Below are positions 45,563 to 55,072 of a stretch of DNA of 64,000 bases, in pieces. A model generated the notes under the pieces. The model saw only the letters and a list, made by a program, of their open reading frames with translations, did no database searches and was not told where the DNA came from. Location of the stretch: the NCBI GenBank assembly GCA_014379625.1, contig JACMLJ010000089.1, forward strand, positions 1 through 64,000. Reading direction: 5' to 3'. Source of the DNA: Ferruginibacter sp. (lineage in GTDB: Bacteria > Bacteroidota > Bacteroidia > Chitinophagales > Chitinophagaceae). Made by a program: the position numbers and the translations under genes. How positions within the stretch are numbered: the first letter of the stretch is position 1; each line of letters opens with the position of its first letter.

Positions 45563-48193
45563 TTACCCAGCTATTTTTTCCATCCTTTTTCCGCTGGGCG
45601 TTTCATTTCTAAATACCACATTCCCATCAAATACATCCACCAACACCGGTACGGATTTGTCAATATCCCCAGCCAATATCCTCTTACTTAACTGGTTCAC
45701 AATCTCTTTCTGAATAAGCCTTTTTAACGGTCTTGCTCCCAATTGAGGGTCATACCCGTTTTCTGAAAGAAATTCCAATACATACTCACTAAATTGCAAT
45801 TGTATTCCGCTTTGAAGCACTAATTTTTTCAATCCCTGCAATTGTATATCAATAATTCCCTTTATCTCTTTTTTCATCAATGGCTGGAACATGATCACTT
45901 CATCTATCCTGTTCAAAAACTCGGGGCGTATTGCATTGCGCAACAGGGCCATTACCTCAGCTTTTGTTGCTTCCACTACCTCCTCCTTATTTTTCTCCGT
46001 CACTTTTTCAAAATTTTCCTGGATAATATGGCTTCCCATATTACTAGTCATAATCACAATTGTATTTTTGAAATTCACCACCCTTCCCTTGTTATCCGTT
46101 AATCTACCGTCATCCAATACCTGCAACAATATATTAAATACATCCGGATGGGCTTTTTCAATTTCATCCAATAAAACCACGCTATAAGGCTTACGTCTTA
46201 CCGCCTCCGTTAATTGCCCTCCTTCATCGTAACCCACATATCCGGGTGGCGCTCCCACTAACCTGCTTACTGAATGTTTTTCCTGGTATTCACTCATGTC
46301 GATCCTTGTCATCATTCCATCATCATCAAACAAATATTCAGCCAAAGCCTTGGCAAGTTCTGTTTTACCCACGCCGGTAGTACCTAAAAAGATGAAGGAA
46401 CCGATGGGTTTTTTAGGATCCTGCAATCCCGCCCTGCTTCTCCGGATGGCATCACTTACCGCTTCTATTGCTTCATCCTGCCCTACTACTCTTTTATGCA
46501 ATTCGTCTTCCAGGTTTAACAGCTTTTCTTTTTCACTTTGCAACATTTTCATTATTGGTATCCCGGTGGCTTTGGCTACATTAGCCGCAATATCTTCCGC
46601 ATCCACCTCTTCTTTCAGCAATCGTTTTTCACTAATCTCGTCCAGCAACCTGGTTTGATCCTCGATAATTTTTTCCTGCTCCTGCACTTTACCATATCGT
46701 ATTTCTGCGACTCTTCCATAATCACCCAACCGCTCCGCTTTTTCGGCAGCCCCTTTTAAATTTTCTATCTCCGCTTTAGCACTCTGTATTTTTTCCACCA
46801 CTTCTTTCTCCTGTTGCCATTTGGCCTTAAACGTATCTCTTTGTACAGATAAATTGGAGATTTCAGTATTTAATTCTCTCAACTTTACTTCATCATTTTC
46901 TCTCTTGATAGCTTCTCTTTCAATTTCCAACTGCCGTATCTGTCTTTCCAGCTTATCTAATTCCTCAGGCATTGAATTCATCTCCAGCCGAAGTTTTGCC
47001 GCGCTCTCATCAATCAAATCAATGGCTTTGTCAGGTAAAAACCGGTCAGTAATATACCGGTGAGATAACTCTACTGCGGCTATAATCGCCTCATCCTTAA
47101 TGCGTACATGGTGATAGGTTTCATAACGGTCTTTTAATCCCCGGAGAATGGAAACGGCATCTTCCACGCTGGGTTCGTTGATCATCACTTTTTGAAACCG
47201 CCTTTCTAATGCCTTATCCTTTTCAAAAAATTTCTGGTATTCGCTTAAAGTGGTGGCCCCAATTGCCCGTAAATCACCTCTTGCCAGTGCAGGTTTTAAA
47301 ATATTAGCTGCATCCATTGCCCCATCGCCGCCACCTGCACCAACAAGGGTATGTATTTCATCAATAAATAAAATGATCTCACCATCACTGGTTGATACCT
47401 CTTTTATAACTGATTTCAAGCGCTCTTCAAACTCACCTTTGTATTTTGCACCGGCTATCAACTGCCCCATATCGAGGCCAAAAATGATTTTTGATTTTAG
47501 ATTTTCCGGCACATCCCCATTTACAATCCGCATAGCCAAACCCTCTGCTATGGCGGTTTTACCCACCCCCGGTTCTCCTACTAAAATTGGATTGTTTTTA
47601 CTCCTCCTGGATAAAATATGCAGGGTCCTTCGTATTTCCTCATCCCTTCCAATTACCGGATCCAGCTTACCGCTTCTTGCCATCTCATTAAGATTCTTTG
47701 CGTATTTATTAAGTGCATTGAATTGGGTTTCCTCAGTTTGAGAAGAAATGGTTGATCCTTTCCGCAGATCTTTGATGGCCGCTATCAAACCTTTATCCGT
47801 AAGGCCTGCATCTTTTAATAACTTGGCGCTGTTATCATTGCCTTGCAAAATGGCAAGCACCAGGTACTCTACGCTTACAAACTCATCACCAAAAGTCTTC
47901 AATGCCGAAGTTGCCCTTAATATCACACTATTCATATCCCTGCTCACAGCCTGTGCGGGTTCACCGCTTTTTACTTTGGGCAGTTTTTTTATGCTTTCAT
48001 CAATTTTACTTTCAACAAACGCAATATTCACATTATTCTTCTTTAATAAAAACTCGATGGGCGAATCTTCATTACTCAGCAGAGATTTTAATAGATGCTC
48101 TGTTTCGATATTAGGGTTTTGATTATTAAATGCCAATTGCTGGGCATGCGAAATAGCTTCCTGTGCTTTTATTGTGAAATTATTTAAGTTCAT
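45563..48193 (-). CDS. clpB: ClpB-type AAA+ disaggregase
   Basis: 876 aa from the ATG at 48193, giving the standard N-terminus MNLNNFTIKAQEAISHAQQ; an in-frame start 51 bp upstream adds unrelated residues. Parts in order: two Clp-N repeats (to about 145), AAA+ domain 1 with GEPGVGKTAIAEG and ILFIDEIHTLVGAG, a coiled-coil middle domain (about 395-530) rich in Glu and Lys, AAA+ domain 2 with GTTGVGKTELAKAL and VVLLDEIEKAHPDV, and a C-terminal D2-small domain. No ClpP-binding loop is seen, so it is ClpB rather than ClpA or ClpC. It works with DnaK to rescue aggregated proteins. No clear heat-shock operator is visible upstream. Confidence 0.96.
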   Translation of the reverse strand: MNLNNFTIKAQEAISHAQQLAFNNQNPNIETEHLLKSLLSNEDSPIEFLLKKNNVNIAFVESKIDESIKKLPKVKSGEPAQAVSRDMNSVILRATSALKTFGDEFVSVEYLVLAILQGNDNSAKLLKDAGLTDKGLIAAIKDLRKGSTISSQTEETQFNALNKYAKNLNEMARSGKLDPVIGRDEEIRRTLHILSRRSKNNPILVGEPGVGKTAIAEGLAMRIVNGDVPENLKSKIIFGLDMGQLIAGAKYKGEFEERLKSVIKEVSTSDGEIILFIDEIHTLVGAGGGDGAMDAANILKPALARGDLRAIGATTLSEYQKFFEKDKALERRFQKVMINEPSVEDAVSILRGLKDRYETYHHVRIKDEAIIAAVELSHRYITDRFLPDKAIDLIDESAAKLRLEMNSMPEELDKLERQIRQLEIEREAIKRENDEVKLRELNTEISNLSVQRDTFKAKWQQEKEVVEKIQSAKAEIENLKGAAEKAERLGDYGRVAEIRYGKVQEQEKIIEDQTRLLDEISEKRLLKEEVDAEDIAANVAKATGIPIMKMLQSEKEKLLNLEDELHKRVVGQDEAIEAVSDAIRRSRAGLQDPKKPIGSFIFLGTTGVGKTELAKALAEYLFDDDGMMTRIDMSEYQEKHSVSRLVGAPPGYVGYDEGGQLTEAVRRKPYSVVLLDEIEKAHPDVFNILLQVLDDGRLTDNKGRVVNFKNTIVIMTSNMGSHIIQENFEKVTEKNKEEVVEATKAEVMALLRNAIRPEFLNRIDEVIMFQPLMKKEIKGIIDIQLQGLKKLVLQSGIQLQFSEYVLEFLSENGYDPQLGARPLKRLIQKEIVNQLSKRILAGDIDKSVPVLVDVFDGNVVFRNETPSGKRMEKIAG

Positions 48194-48325
48194 ACAGTTT
48201 TTTTTAGATTTATTATCTGTCAAATCAAGCGCATTACCAGGCACAGATTGCCTATGCTGGTTTAAGAAATTTCAGATAACTTTATTTTTTATTTCTCTCT
48301 GGCTCAAATCCTTATCCAAAATAAA

Positions 48326-49372
48326 ATGCAGGAAATTATGTCACAAAAAAACAATCCTTACTGCCTTAAGTTCACCCTGGTATTAAGTTGTATGCTACTA
48401 TGTCTGTTTAGCCGGGGTCAATACAATTTTCAGGAACTGGATAATTTGCTATCAGCCAACCAAAAAGTTATGGGCAACGATCTTGTAACCCTGATTTATA
48501 AGGATGGCAAAATAGTGTACCAGAAAGAAATGGGAGATTTTAAAATAAAAAGCAGGGCTTCGATCGCAGGCTGCAGTAAATGGCTTACCGCCGCATTAAT
48601 AATGACTTTTGTTGATGAAGGAAAAATCTCACTGGATGATAAAGTGAGTAGCTTTTTGCCCATATTTGAAACTTATGGGAAATCCTATATTACCATTCGG
48701 CAATGTTTATCCCATCAAACCGGTATTGCGGCACCTAAAATTCTGGAACGTCGTAAATATGAATCCTTAGAAGAAGAAGTAAATTCATTTGCCAAAAGAG
48801 AGATTGCGGCCAATCCGGGTACTACATTTTTTTATAGTAATATGGGATTAAATATAGCCGGCAGGGTGTTGGAGGTAATTTCCAAAAAAAGGTTTGACCT
48901 GCTGATCAAACAAAGGATCTTTACCCCGCTTAACATGAAGAGCAGCAGTTTTACGCCTGAAGATAATGGTGTGGATCCTTCAGGCGGGGCTGTGTCTACA
49001 GCCGGTGATTATATGAATTTCCTGACGATGATATCAGGCAAAGGTATGTTTATGGGAAAACGGATTTTGACTGAGGCGGCCATCACACAAATGCAAACCG
49101 TCCAAACCGGTAACATCACTAAAAAATACACACCGAAAGGTACTGAAGGTTATGAATATGGACTGGGTGAATGGATAGAAGCGACCGATAAAACAGGAAA
49201 CGATACCGTTGTTTCCAGCCCCGCACTGTATGGCACCTGGCCCTACATTGATAAATGCAGGAATTATGCCTGCGTATTTTTTATTAAAAGTTTGCCCGGC
49301 GAACCCAAAAAAAACTTTTACATGGAATTGAAAAAACTAATTGACAACCAAATACCCTCAGGTTGTAAATGA
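48326..49372 (+). CDS. Class C beta-lactamase-like serine hydrolase, nucleophile replaced
   Basis: 348 aa with an N-terminal hydrophobic signal (about 14-31). The fold matches the penicillin-binding/class C family: LVTLIYKDGKIVYQ, SIAGCSKWLTAALIMTFVDEGKISLDD, CLSHQTGI and the Tyr-x-Asn motif FFYSN (Tyr170, Asn172). The expected SxxK tetrad reads Gly82-Cys-Ser-Lys85, so the usual serine nucleophile is glycine. Ser84 or Cys83 sit close by but not at the right position. Either the enzyme is inactive and binds a ligand, or a neighbouring residue took over. It overlaps the next small gene by 4 bp (ATGA). Confidence 0.85.
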   Translation: MQEIMSQKNNPYCLKFTLVLSCMLLCLFSRGQYNFQELDNLLSANQKVMGNDLVTLIYKDGKIVYQKEMGDFKIKSRASIAGCSKWLTAALIMTFVDEGKISLDDKVSSFLPIFETYGKSYITIRQCLSHQTGIAAPKILERRKYESLEEEVNSFAKREIAANPGTTFFYSNMGLNIAGRVLEVISKKRFDLLIKQRIFTPLNMKSSSFTPEDNGVDPSGGAVSTAGDYMNFLTMISGKGMFMGKRILTEAAITQMQTVQTGNITKKYTPKGTEGYEYGLGEWIEATDKTGNDTVVSSPALYGTWPYIDKCRNYACVFFIKSLPGEPKKNFYMELKKLIDNQIPSGCK

Positions 49373-49572
49373 TAATTGTACGCTATCCAGGAGACAAACC
49401 AACGAGGAAGATTAAATGCATTTTTATAAATACCATTGCTATTTTAATAGTCGCTCCACTTATTTTTTCATTAATACAATTGGTATACCATATGATTGAC
49501 GTACCCGATAGAGAGATAAACAAACCTTATTCAGCCTTTACCAACACCACCCTTGATCTGTCTGCTTTGTAA
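49369..49572 (+). CDS. Small membrane protein coupled to the serine hydrolase
   Basis: 67 aa starting within the stop of the serine-hydrolase gene (ATGA overlap), the usual sign of translational coupling. A basic start (RYPGDKPTRKIK) precedes one long hydrophobic helix (CIFINTIAILIVAPLIFS, about 17-42) and a short polar tail. Its end overlaps the convergent DUF3857 gene by 46 bp, which lowers confidence. I recognise no family. Confidence 0.4.
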   Translation: MIIVRYPGDKPTRKIKCIFINTIAILIVAPLIFSLIQLVYHMIDVPDREINKPYSAFTNTTLDLSAL

Positions 49573-51425
49573 ACCTGTTGGTAAAAATTAACCAGTTCAT
49601 TATACTCTTTCGGAGGAAAACGGCCGCTGTTTTGCTCCATTAACCTGTAATAAATAATCCTGTCATCTAATACTTTTACTTTGGAAGCATATTTACCAAA
49701 TTTGGTCTCCAAAAAAATATCTTTCGGTAGACTTTCAGGTTTGTATCCGAGGGGAATTTTTATTTCAACTGAATCGATATCCCGGTAAGGGTCTTTTATA
49801 ATGTAATCATACTGCCTGGCTGTATCAGGCAATGGCTTATCGGCTCCACCACCAAATAAATTAGCAGCGATAAATAATCGTTTACCTGTAATGGTTGCAT
49901 AATTGTTTATTAGTATTTGAAGGTGTTCATCCACTGATGGAATTATGCCCCTATGCTCTTTATAATTATTTTTTATTACCTGGTAGGTAGGCAAATAAAA
50001 CATCTGATTTAAATATTTATCTCTTTCTTCTTTAGATGCATCATACATTAATGAGTGAGGGAAATCCTGTTGAAGGCTGGTATAAGTGTTGGTGATCTCC
50101 GCACTAAGATTTCCCTGGTCATCAGCAACTCCTTTTACTCTCCTCACCTGCAGATTATCAGAAACTTTATATACCGGTGTATGCACCAGATGCCCCCCGG
50201 TTTCATCAATAAGGAGGGCCTTTCTATTACCCGTAAAACTGCCCATGTAGCCAGGGGAAACTGTTTGGCTGGTACACTCAAGCCATAGGGTATCTTTATC
50301 AAGCGGCACACAGGAAATTACATGATTAAATTGTGAGAAAGAAAAATCGTCTACAAATGGAGGCGGTGATTTTCCGGCATAAATCTCAACATATTTTCCT
50401 TTAATACCTGCTTCTTTCAGCAAGGCAATCATATAATTTGAAAGTGCTTTGCAATCACCATACTTCTTTTCCGCAACATAAGCTGCTTCAAAAGGTTGCC
50501 ATCCTCCAATGCCAAGTTGAATACTTATATATCTTGTATTTTTCTGAAGAAAATCATATAGCAAAAATACTTTTTCCCTGTCGCCCGTAATGTGGCCGGT
50601 AAGTTCATGCACTTTTCTTTTTACTTCATCTGGTAAAACATCCCTGCCTTTGATCAACTGGTATATGAATTTCCCATACTCCTCCCATGTTGACATATCT
50701 CCCGCATAACCCTGAACTTCAAATTTGGAAGGAGCGAAAAATACAGCAGGGGTAATTTCAATGAAAGAAGGGGCGGACAATTCACTCTTTCGGGCCGGAA
50801 TATTTTTGATTTCCCATATATAGGTTTTTACATCGCCTTTTTGGGTAATTACAGGGGCTGTTTTAAAGTTTAACTGCCTATATCTTATTTTATAACTGGC
50901 AGGTGCAATGATGGTGAACCTACTGTACTGAACAGACATGGCCGGGCTGCCCTGAGGGACCCATGCGGGAAATGATTGTGTGCCATTATGATCATCTTCT
51001 TCTTCGTATTCAACAGTATAAGGATACTGAGCGGAGTAAAACTCATTTTCTTTATACCTTGCGTCAGACAATAAACTGAACCCATCATAAGCACTATAAT
51101 CCTTCCAGTCACTTTTCTTTGAATGTTTTATTTCCTTACCCATCATATTAAACAGTTTCCCCGAAACTGAATTGATGCTGCAGAATTTATCATAATGGGT
51201 TATATAATCTGCATAATGACTTGCAGCGGCATTTAAAATAGTATAAACATGCTTTTCATACACGGTGTACTTAGAAGATGTTTTTATTGTCAGGATATAT
51301 TCTTCACTCCTTTTTACAACGTCAGCACCCTTACGCAACGAATCAGGTATAAAGAGTGCATTGTATTCCTGTGCTTTTGTGAGGCCGGAAATACAAATAG
51401 AAAAAATAAAAAAAATCAGTTTCAT
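49527..51425 (-). CDS. DUF3857 / transglutaminase-like protein (catalytic residues kept)
   Basis: 632 aa with a signal peptide (about 1-18). A DUF3857 N-terminal domain (about 35-220) is followed by a transglutaminase-like core (about 250-400). The papain-like set is visible: Cys325 in KYGDCKALSNYM, His368 in FNHVIS, and Glu383 in WLECTSQ where Asp is more usual. Such proteins are common in Bacteroidota and probably act in the periplasm as proteases, amidases or structural proteins. It begins 2 bp after the stop of its paralogue on the same strand; the two are certainly cotranscribed. Confidence 0.87.
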   Translation of the reverse strand: MKLIFFIFSICISGLTKAQEYNALFIPDSLRKGADVVKRSEEYILTIKTSSKYTVYEKHVYTILNAAASHYADYITHYDKFCSINSVSGKLFNMMGKEIKHSKKSDWKDYSAYDGFSLLSDARYKENEFYSAQYPYTVEYEEEDDHNGTQSFPAWVPQGSPAMSVQYSRFTIIAPASYKIRYRQLNFKTAPVITQKGDVKTYIWEIKNIPARKSELSAPSFIEITPAVFFAPSKFEVQGYAGDMSTWEEYGKFIYQLIKGRDVLPDEVKRKVHELTGHITGDREKVFLLYDFLQKNTRYISIQLGIGGWQPFEAAYVAEKKYGDCKALSNYMIALLKEAGIKGKYVEIYAGKSPPPFVDDFSFSQFNHVISCVPLDKDTLWLECTSQTVSPGYMGSFTGNRKALLIDETGGHLVHTPVYKVSDNLQVRRVKGVADDQGNLSAEITNTYTSLQQDFPHSLMYDASKEERDKYLNQMFYLPTYQVIKNNYKEHRGIIPSVDEHLQILINNYATITGKRLFIAANLFGGGADKPLPDTARQYDYIIKDPYRDIDSVEIKIPLGYKPESLPKDIFLETKFGKYASKVKVLDDRIIYYRLMEQNSGRFPPKEYNELVNFYQQVYKADRSRVVLVKAE

Positions 51426-51427
51426 AG

Positions 51428-53476
51428 CTATTTTATCTTTTTGAACACAATATGCTCCGCTTCTTTTTTTATTACAAAAGTGTAGAAATCCCGCAGGTTT
51501 TGATAATCCTCATTCAAATAAGTCGCCCTCGTCAATTGCAACCTGCACCTCATCTGCAGATGATTTTTATCCGAAGAAACCAAATATTCAAACATCCCTT
51601 CATCTTCATTAAGGTTTAACCGAACTGACTTTGGCAGTTCATCTACTTTGTACCCCTTGGGTATTTCCATCGACAGGATATACATATCATCAATCGTATA
51701 AGGCATCTCTACCGGATAAAATCGTTCGGCGGCCGTAAAAGGGTTCTTTTTTATTGCCTCGCCCAACATAGGGTTAAAATAAACAATATCATCATCCACA
51801 AAAGATTTAAATTTTAAATCAAACTTTAACCCTACCGGTTCGTTCAATAATTTTAAAGAATCAATTTGTATATGGTCTATTGCAATTTCTTCCGGATATT
51901 GTTGCTGCAATGATTTTTTAAAATCATCGGGTAATGTTTTTGTCATCTTATTTCTAAGGTTCAGTGATTCATAAACGCCAAAATTATGAGTCAGGATTCC
52001 TTCTACCCCGCCTTTCTCCAAATTTGAAATTATAACCGTGGTCATGCCTGACTCCTTCAGTGAATCTGACATAAAATATAACGGTACTGCCTGATTTTTG
52101 GATATTTCCCTTGCCTGCCCATTATATACTTTCGACGGAAGCCTGCCAAATGATAACTTACGGGCAGTAGCATCCATGTATAAATCTTTATTGTCTATTG
52201 CTATTTTTGCAACTACATAATTATACCTTCCTATGAGCGGATAAATTTCGTGTGTAAACCCATGGTCCCTGGTGCTGAGAATAACCGGGTTTGCGTCAAT
52301 TTTTTGATTTTTCAACATAGCGATCAGCAGCATATTTATATCTGCCACTGAACCATTTTTATTTTTAAATACATCCTTAAGCGTTGTGGTGATATAGATT
52401 CCATTAATATTATTGTGGGTAAAATTATCCCTCACATATTCAAATATCTTTTGAGCCTTTTCCTTCGGGATGGTTACAGTCTTTACAATGTCGTTCACCT
52501 CATTGTCCAGCCAGTTATTGGCCCTGTCAATTTGAAGGCCAAATTTTTCATCAAGCATCAAATCTTTTGCTACTTTTTCCCATGAGTCCATATAATTTTG
52601 TGGCATTGATCTCGGGAATACAATTTGGTTCAACTGAAACTCTGTTTTAGCAACGGCATTGCGCAAGGTAGTTGTGAAGGCCTCTTCTTTTAAAGCAGGA
52701 ACATCCTTCATTACCCAGGTATGGTAGTCTATAGCACCTTCTATACTAAATTTATTTAACGCTGAGCCTACCTGATTTCGTGCAGTAATTTCCCTCTCCA
52801 CGTGCTCTACAAATGAAAAGCTGGTCTGTGTCGTATAAACTTTGTTAATAAAAAAAGGCTGGTGGCCTTGTGAAAGCGTTACATACTTATAAAATTCGGG
52901 GATGGCTGCTTCGTACTGGCTCCAAAGCACAGGGTATTCACCCTGGAAGGTCCAGGGCTGCAGGTTAAAAAAGAAATCTGATTTTACCTCGTAAGAATAT
53001 TCAATTATACTTCCTTCCTTAAGGGCAGGGAATGTAAACTTTTTGTACGTCCAGTTTTTGCTGTGTTTCTCTGTGAACACAGAAGACTTTTCGACCTTTG
53101 TTTCAACCACTTTACCATTTTCGATATTATAGGTATAAGCATCCAGATCCTCCAGTTTTTCTGATTTATTGTCGCTAACGTACAAGGGTATGGTTATGGT
53201 AGCTGCATCAAAACCGTTTTTATTGATAACTTTTATCCTCTTTTTTTCTACATATACTAAAGAAAAAGTAAGTTCGTTTGTATTGGCAACAAATGTTGTT
53301 TTACCCAGATGTGCCACCACCACCGCATTTGTGCCTGAATCTATAAGCTGGGATTTAACTTCAAAATCTTCGGGCTTTACTTTCCCGAATTTAATATTTA
53401 ATTTGTCCTGCGCATATAGACTGCGTTGCATGAATAATAGTACAAGTAAAAAAAAGGAGATTTTTAGGGTAGGCAT
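51428..53476 (-). CDS. DUF3857 protein, transglutaminase-like core degenerate
   Basis: 682 aa from the ATG at 53476, which gives a signal peptide (MPTLKISFFLLVLLF...YAQ). The longer in-frame start would run into the divergent queG gene. Architecture matches the neighbouring paralogue: DUF3857, then a transglutaminase-like core. In the core, however, the Cys segment reads NKNGSVADINMLL where the paralogue has GDCKAL, and the His segment reads NYVVAK where it has NHVIS; the third motif is MDATA. Cys and His are thus lost, and the domain is likely non-catalytic. It may partner the intact copy 2 bp downstream. Confidence 0.85.
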   Translation of the reverse strand: MPTLKISFFLLVLLFMQRSLYAQDKLNIKFGKVKPEDFEVKSQLIDSGTNAVVVAHLGKTTFVANTNELTFSLVYVEKKRIKVINKNGFDAATITIPLYVSDNKSEKLEDLDAYTYNIENGKVVETKVEKSSVFTEKHSKNWTYKKFTFPALKEGSIIEYSYEVKSDFFFNLQPWTFQGEYPVLWSQYEAAIPEFYKYVTLSQGHQPFFINKVYTTQTSFSFVEHVEREITARNQVGSALNKFSIEGAIDYHTWVMKDVPALKEEAFTTTLRNAVAKTEFQLNQIVFPRSMPQNYMDSWEKVAKDLMLDEKFGLQIDRANNWLDNEVNDIVKTVTIPKEKAQKIFEYVRDNFTHNNINGIYITTTLKDVFKNKNGSVADINMLLIAMLKNQKIDANPVILSTRDHGFTHEIYPLIGRYNYVVAKIAIDNKDLYMDATARKLSFGRLPSKVYNGQAREISKNQAVPLYFMSDSLKESGMTTVIISNLEKGGVEGILTHNFGVYESLNLRNKMTKTLPDDFKKSLQQQYPEEIAIDHIQIDSLKLLNEPVGLKFDLKFKSFVDDDIVYFNPMLGEAIKKNPFTAAERFYPVEMPYTIDDMYILSMEIPKGYKVDELPKSVRLNLNEDEGMFEYLVSSDKNHLQMRCRLQLTRATYLNEDYQNLRDFYTFVIKKEAEHIVFKKIK

Positions 53477-53546
53477 GGTTGTAAGGTTGATACGGATAAA
53501 ATAATTCGCGAATATACCCATTATGGTAAAATAAATCACAATATTA

Positions 53547-54479
53547 TTGAACACTAAGCAAAACAAATATTCCCAGATAATAAAACAAATCGCCGGCCGG
53601 TTGGGTTTTGATCATTGCGGCATCGCAAAAGCTGTGTTGTTGAATGAAGATGCAAAAAGACTGGAAAGCTGGCTAAATAAGGGCATGCATGGCACTATGC
53701 ATTATATGGAAAACCATTTTGACATGCGGATCGATCCCGCCAGGTTAGTGCCAGGTGCAAAATCGGTTATCACCTTATTATTAAATTATTTTCCTAAACA
53801 GCAACAGGCAGAAGCTGCCCCAAAAATTGCCAAATACGCTTATGGTAAAGATTATCATGAAGTGATAAGAGAAAAACTGAAAAGTTTTCTGGCGGAAATA
53901 AAATTGTCTGTTGGTGAGGTGAATGGCCGTGGATTTGTGGACAGCGCGCCGGTGCTGGAAAGAAGCTGGGCACAAAAAACAGGGTTGGGATGGATTGGTA
54001 AAAATGGTAACCTGATCAATAAACAAAACGGTAGTTTCTTTTTTATTGCTACCCTGATTGTTGACCTGGAATTGATATATGACGATCCTTATGGCAAAGA
54101 CTATTGCGGCACCTGCACCAAATGCATTGACCAATGCCCGACAGATGCGATATTGCCGGATAAAGTAGTGGATGGGAGCAGGTGCATCTCTTATTTTACA
54201 ATAGAATTAAAAGAAGCCCTGATACCAACGGCTATGAAAAGCAAATTTGATAACTGGATGTTTGGTTGCGATGTTTGCCAGGATGTATGCCCATGGAACC
54301 GTTTTAGCAGGGTTAGCAACGAAATGAATTTTACACCCATTCCCGCTATTTTGAATTTTTCGAACAATGACTGGGAAGAATTAACTGAAGAAAATTTTAA
54401 ACTGATTTTCAAAAATTCCCCGCTGAAGAGAACTAAGTTTGAGGGCATAAAACGCAACCTGCATTTTATTAAACCATAG
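53547..54479 (+). CDS. queG: Epoxyqueuosine reductase
   Basis: 310 aa, cytoplasmic, last step of queuosine synthesis: cobalamin-dependent reduction of epoxyqueuosine in tRNA. Start is TTG at 53547, because the frame is closed by TAA at 53532 and no ATG precedes. Seen: the N-terminal domain with GFDHCGIA, DSAPVLERSWAQKTGLGWIGKN with catalytic Asp132, and eight cysteines for two 4Fe-4S clusters (187, 190, 193, 197; 213; 241, 244, 248). The set YCGTCTKCIDQCP and GCDVCQDVCPW is diagnostic. It is shorter than the E. coli enzyme, lacking a long HEAT-like tail, as in many Bacteroidota. It is divergent from the DUF3857 operon and its stop abuts the next gene's stop. Confidence 0.95.
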   Translation: MNTKQNKYSQIIKQIAGRLGFDHCGIAKAVLLNEDAKRLESWLNKGMHGTMHYMENHFDMRIDPARLVPGAKSVITLLLNYFPKQQQAEAAPKIAKYAYGKDYHEVIREKLKSFLAEIKLSVGEVNGRGFVDSAPVLERSWAQKTGLGWIGKNGNLINKQNGSFFFIATLIVDLELIYDDPYGKDYCGTCTKCIDQCPTDAILPDKVVDGSRCISYFTIELKEALIPTAMKSKFDNWMFGCDVCQDVCPWNRFSRVSNEMNFTPIPAILNFSNNDWEELTEENFKLIFKNSPLKRTKFEGIKRNLHFIKP

Positions 54480-55064
54480 TCAAAACATCCAGCCTATCCT
54501 GATGGCAATACGATTGAAAGCATACTTATCTTTTATCGGAATATTCTCAACCTTATTCAATATCGGGTTCCAAACACTATTATCCACCATTTGAATGACC
54601 TGTTTATTGCTGAAAGCCAGGCCGATAATGACCGCTTCTTTCTTAACAGGCACCAGGTAGTCAAGTCCGCCGCCATATAAACCACCTGTTTTATACTCAC
54701 CTGTTTTAAATTCCAATTTTTTGTTTTGGGAAGAAAAGGGAAAGTTTAGCCCTCCATTTCCAAACAATTGCAATTTCCCTTTTCTCTCCAGGAGGTCAAT
54801 CCTTGCTTCAATAAACAAGGGTACGGATACATGATAATAATAATCGAAGCCTGCGCCAAATCCACAAAATAACTTTCCAAACTGAAAACCGTTTACGGTA
54901 TTTACAGCAAATGAAGTTGTAGTGCTTCCATTTAAAATCTGAACGGTATTGAATGAATGAAAATTATCTTTAAAGCCTGGCGACAGTTTAACAGCATTAA
55001 CCTGTGCCTGTATTTTACAGGTCGCAATTGCAATAACACAAATCAGTATGACAAGCCTTTTCAT
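54480..55064 (-). CDS. Predicted outer-membrane protein, last gene of sigma operon
   Basis: 194 aa with a signal peptide (about 1-20, TCKIQAQ). The mature part consists of alternating beta strands and ends in RIAIRIGWMF with a C-terminal aromatic residue, typical of a small outer-membrane barrel. I do not recognise a named family. It lies 8 bp after the LVIVD lipoprotein gene in a row that begins with an ECF sigma factor, so it should be cotranscribed with these and may be a surface target of that regulon. Its stop touches the queG stop exactly. Confidence 0.75.
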   Translation of the reverse strand: MKRLVILICVIAIATCKIQAQVNAVKLSPGFKDNFHSFNTVQILNGSTTTSFAVNTVNGFQFGKLFCGFGAGFDYYYHVSVPLFIEARIDLLERKGKLQLFGNGGLNFPFSSQNKKLEFKTGEYKTGGLYGGGLDYLVPVKKEAVIIGLAFSNKQVIQMVDNSVWNPILNKVENIPIKDKYAFNRIAIRIGWMF

Positions 55065-55072
55065 ACGTATTA

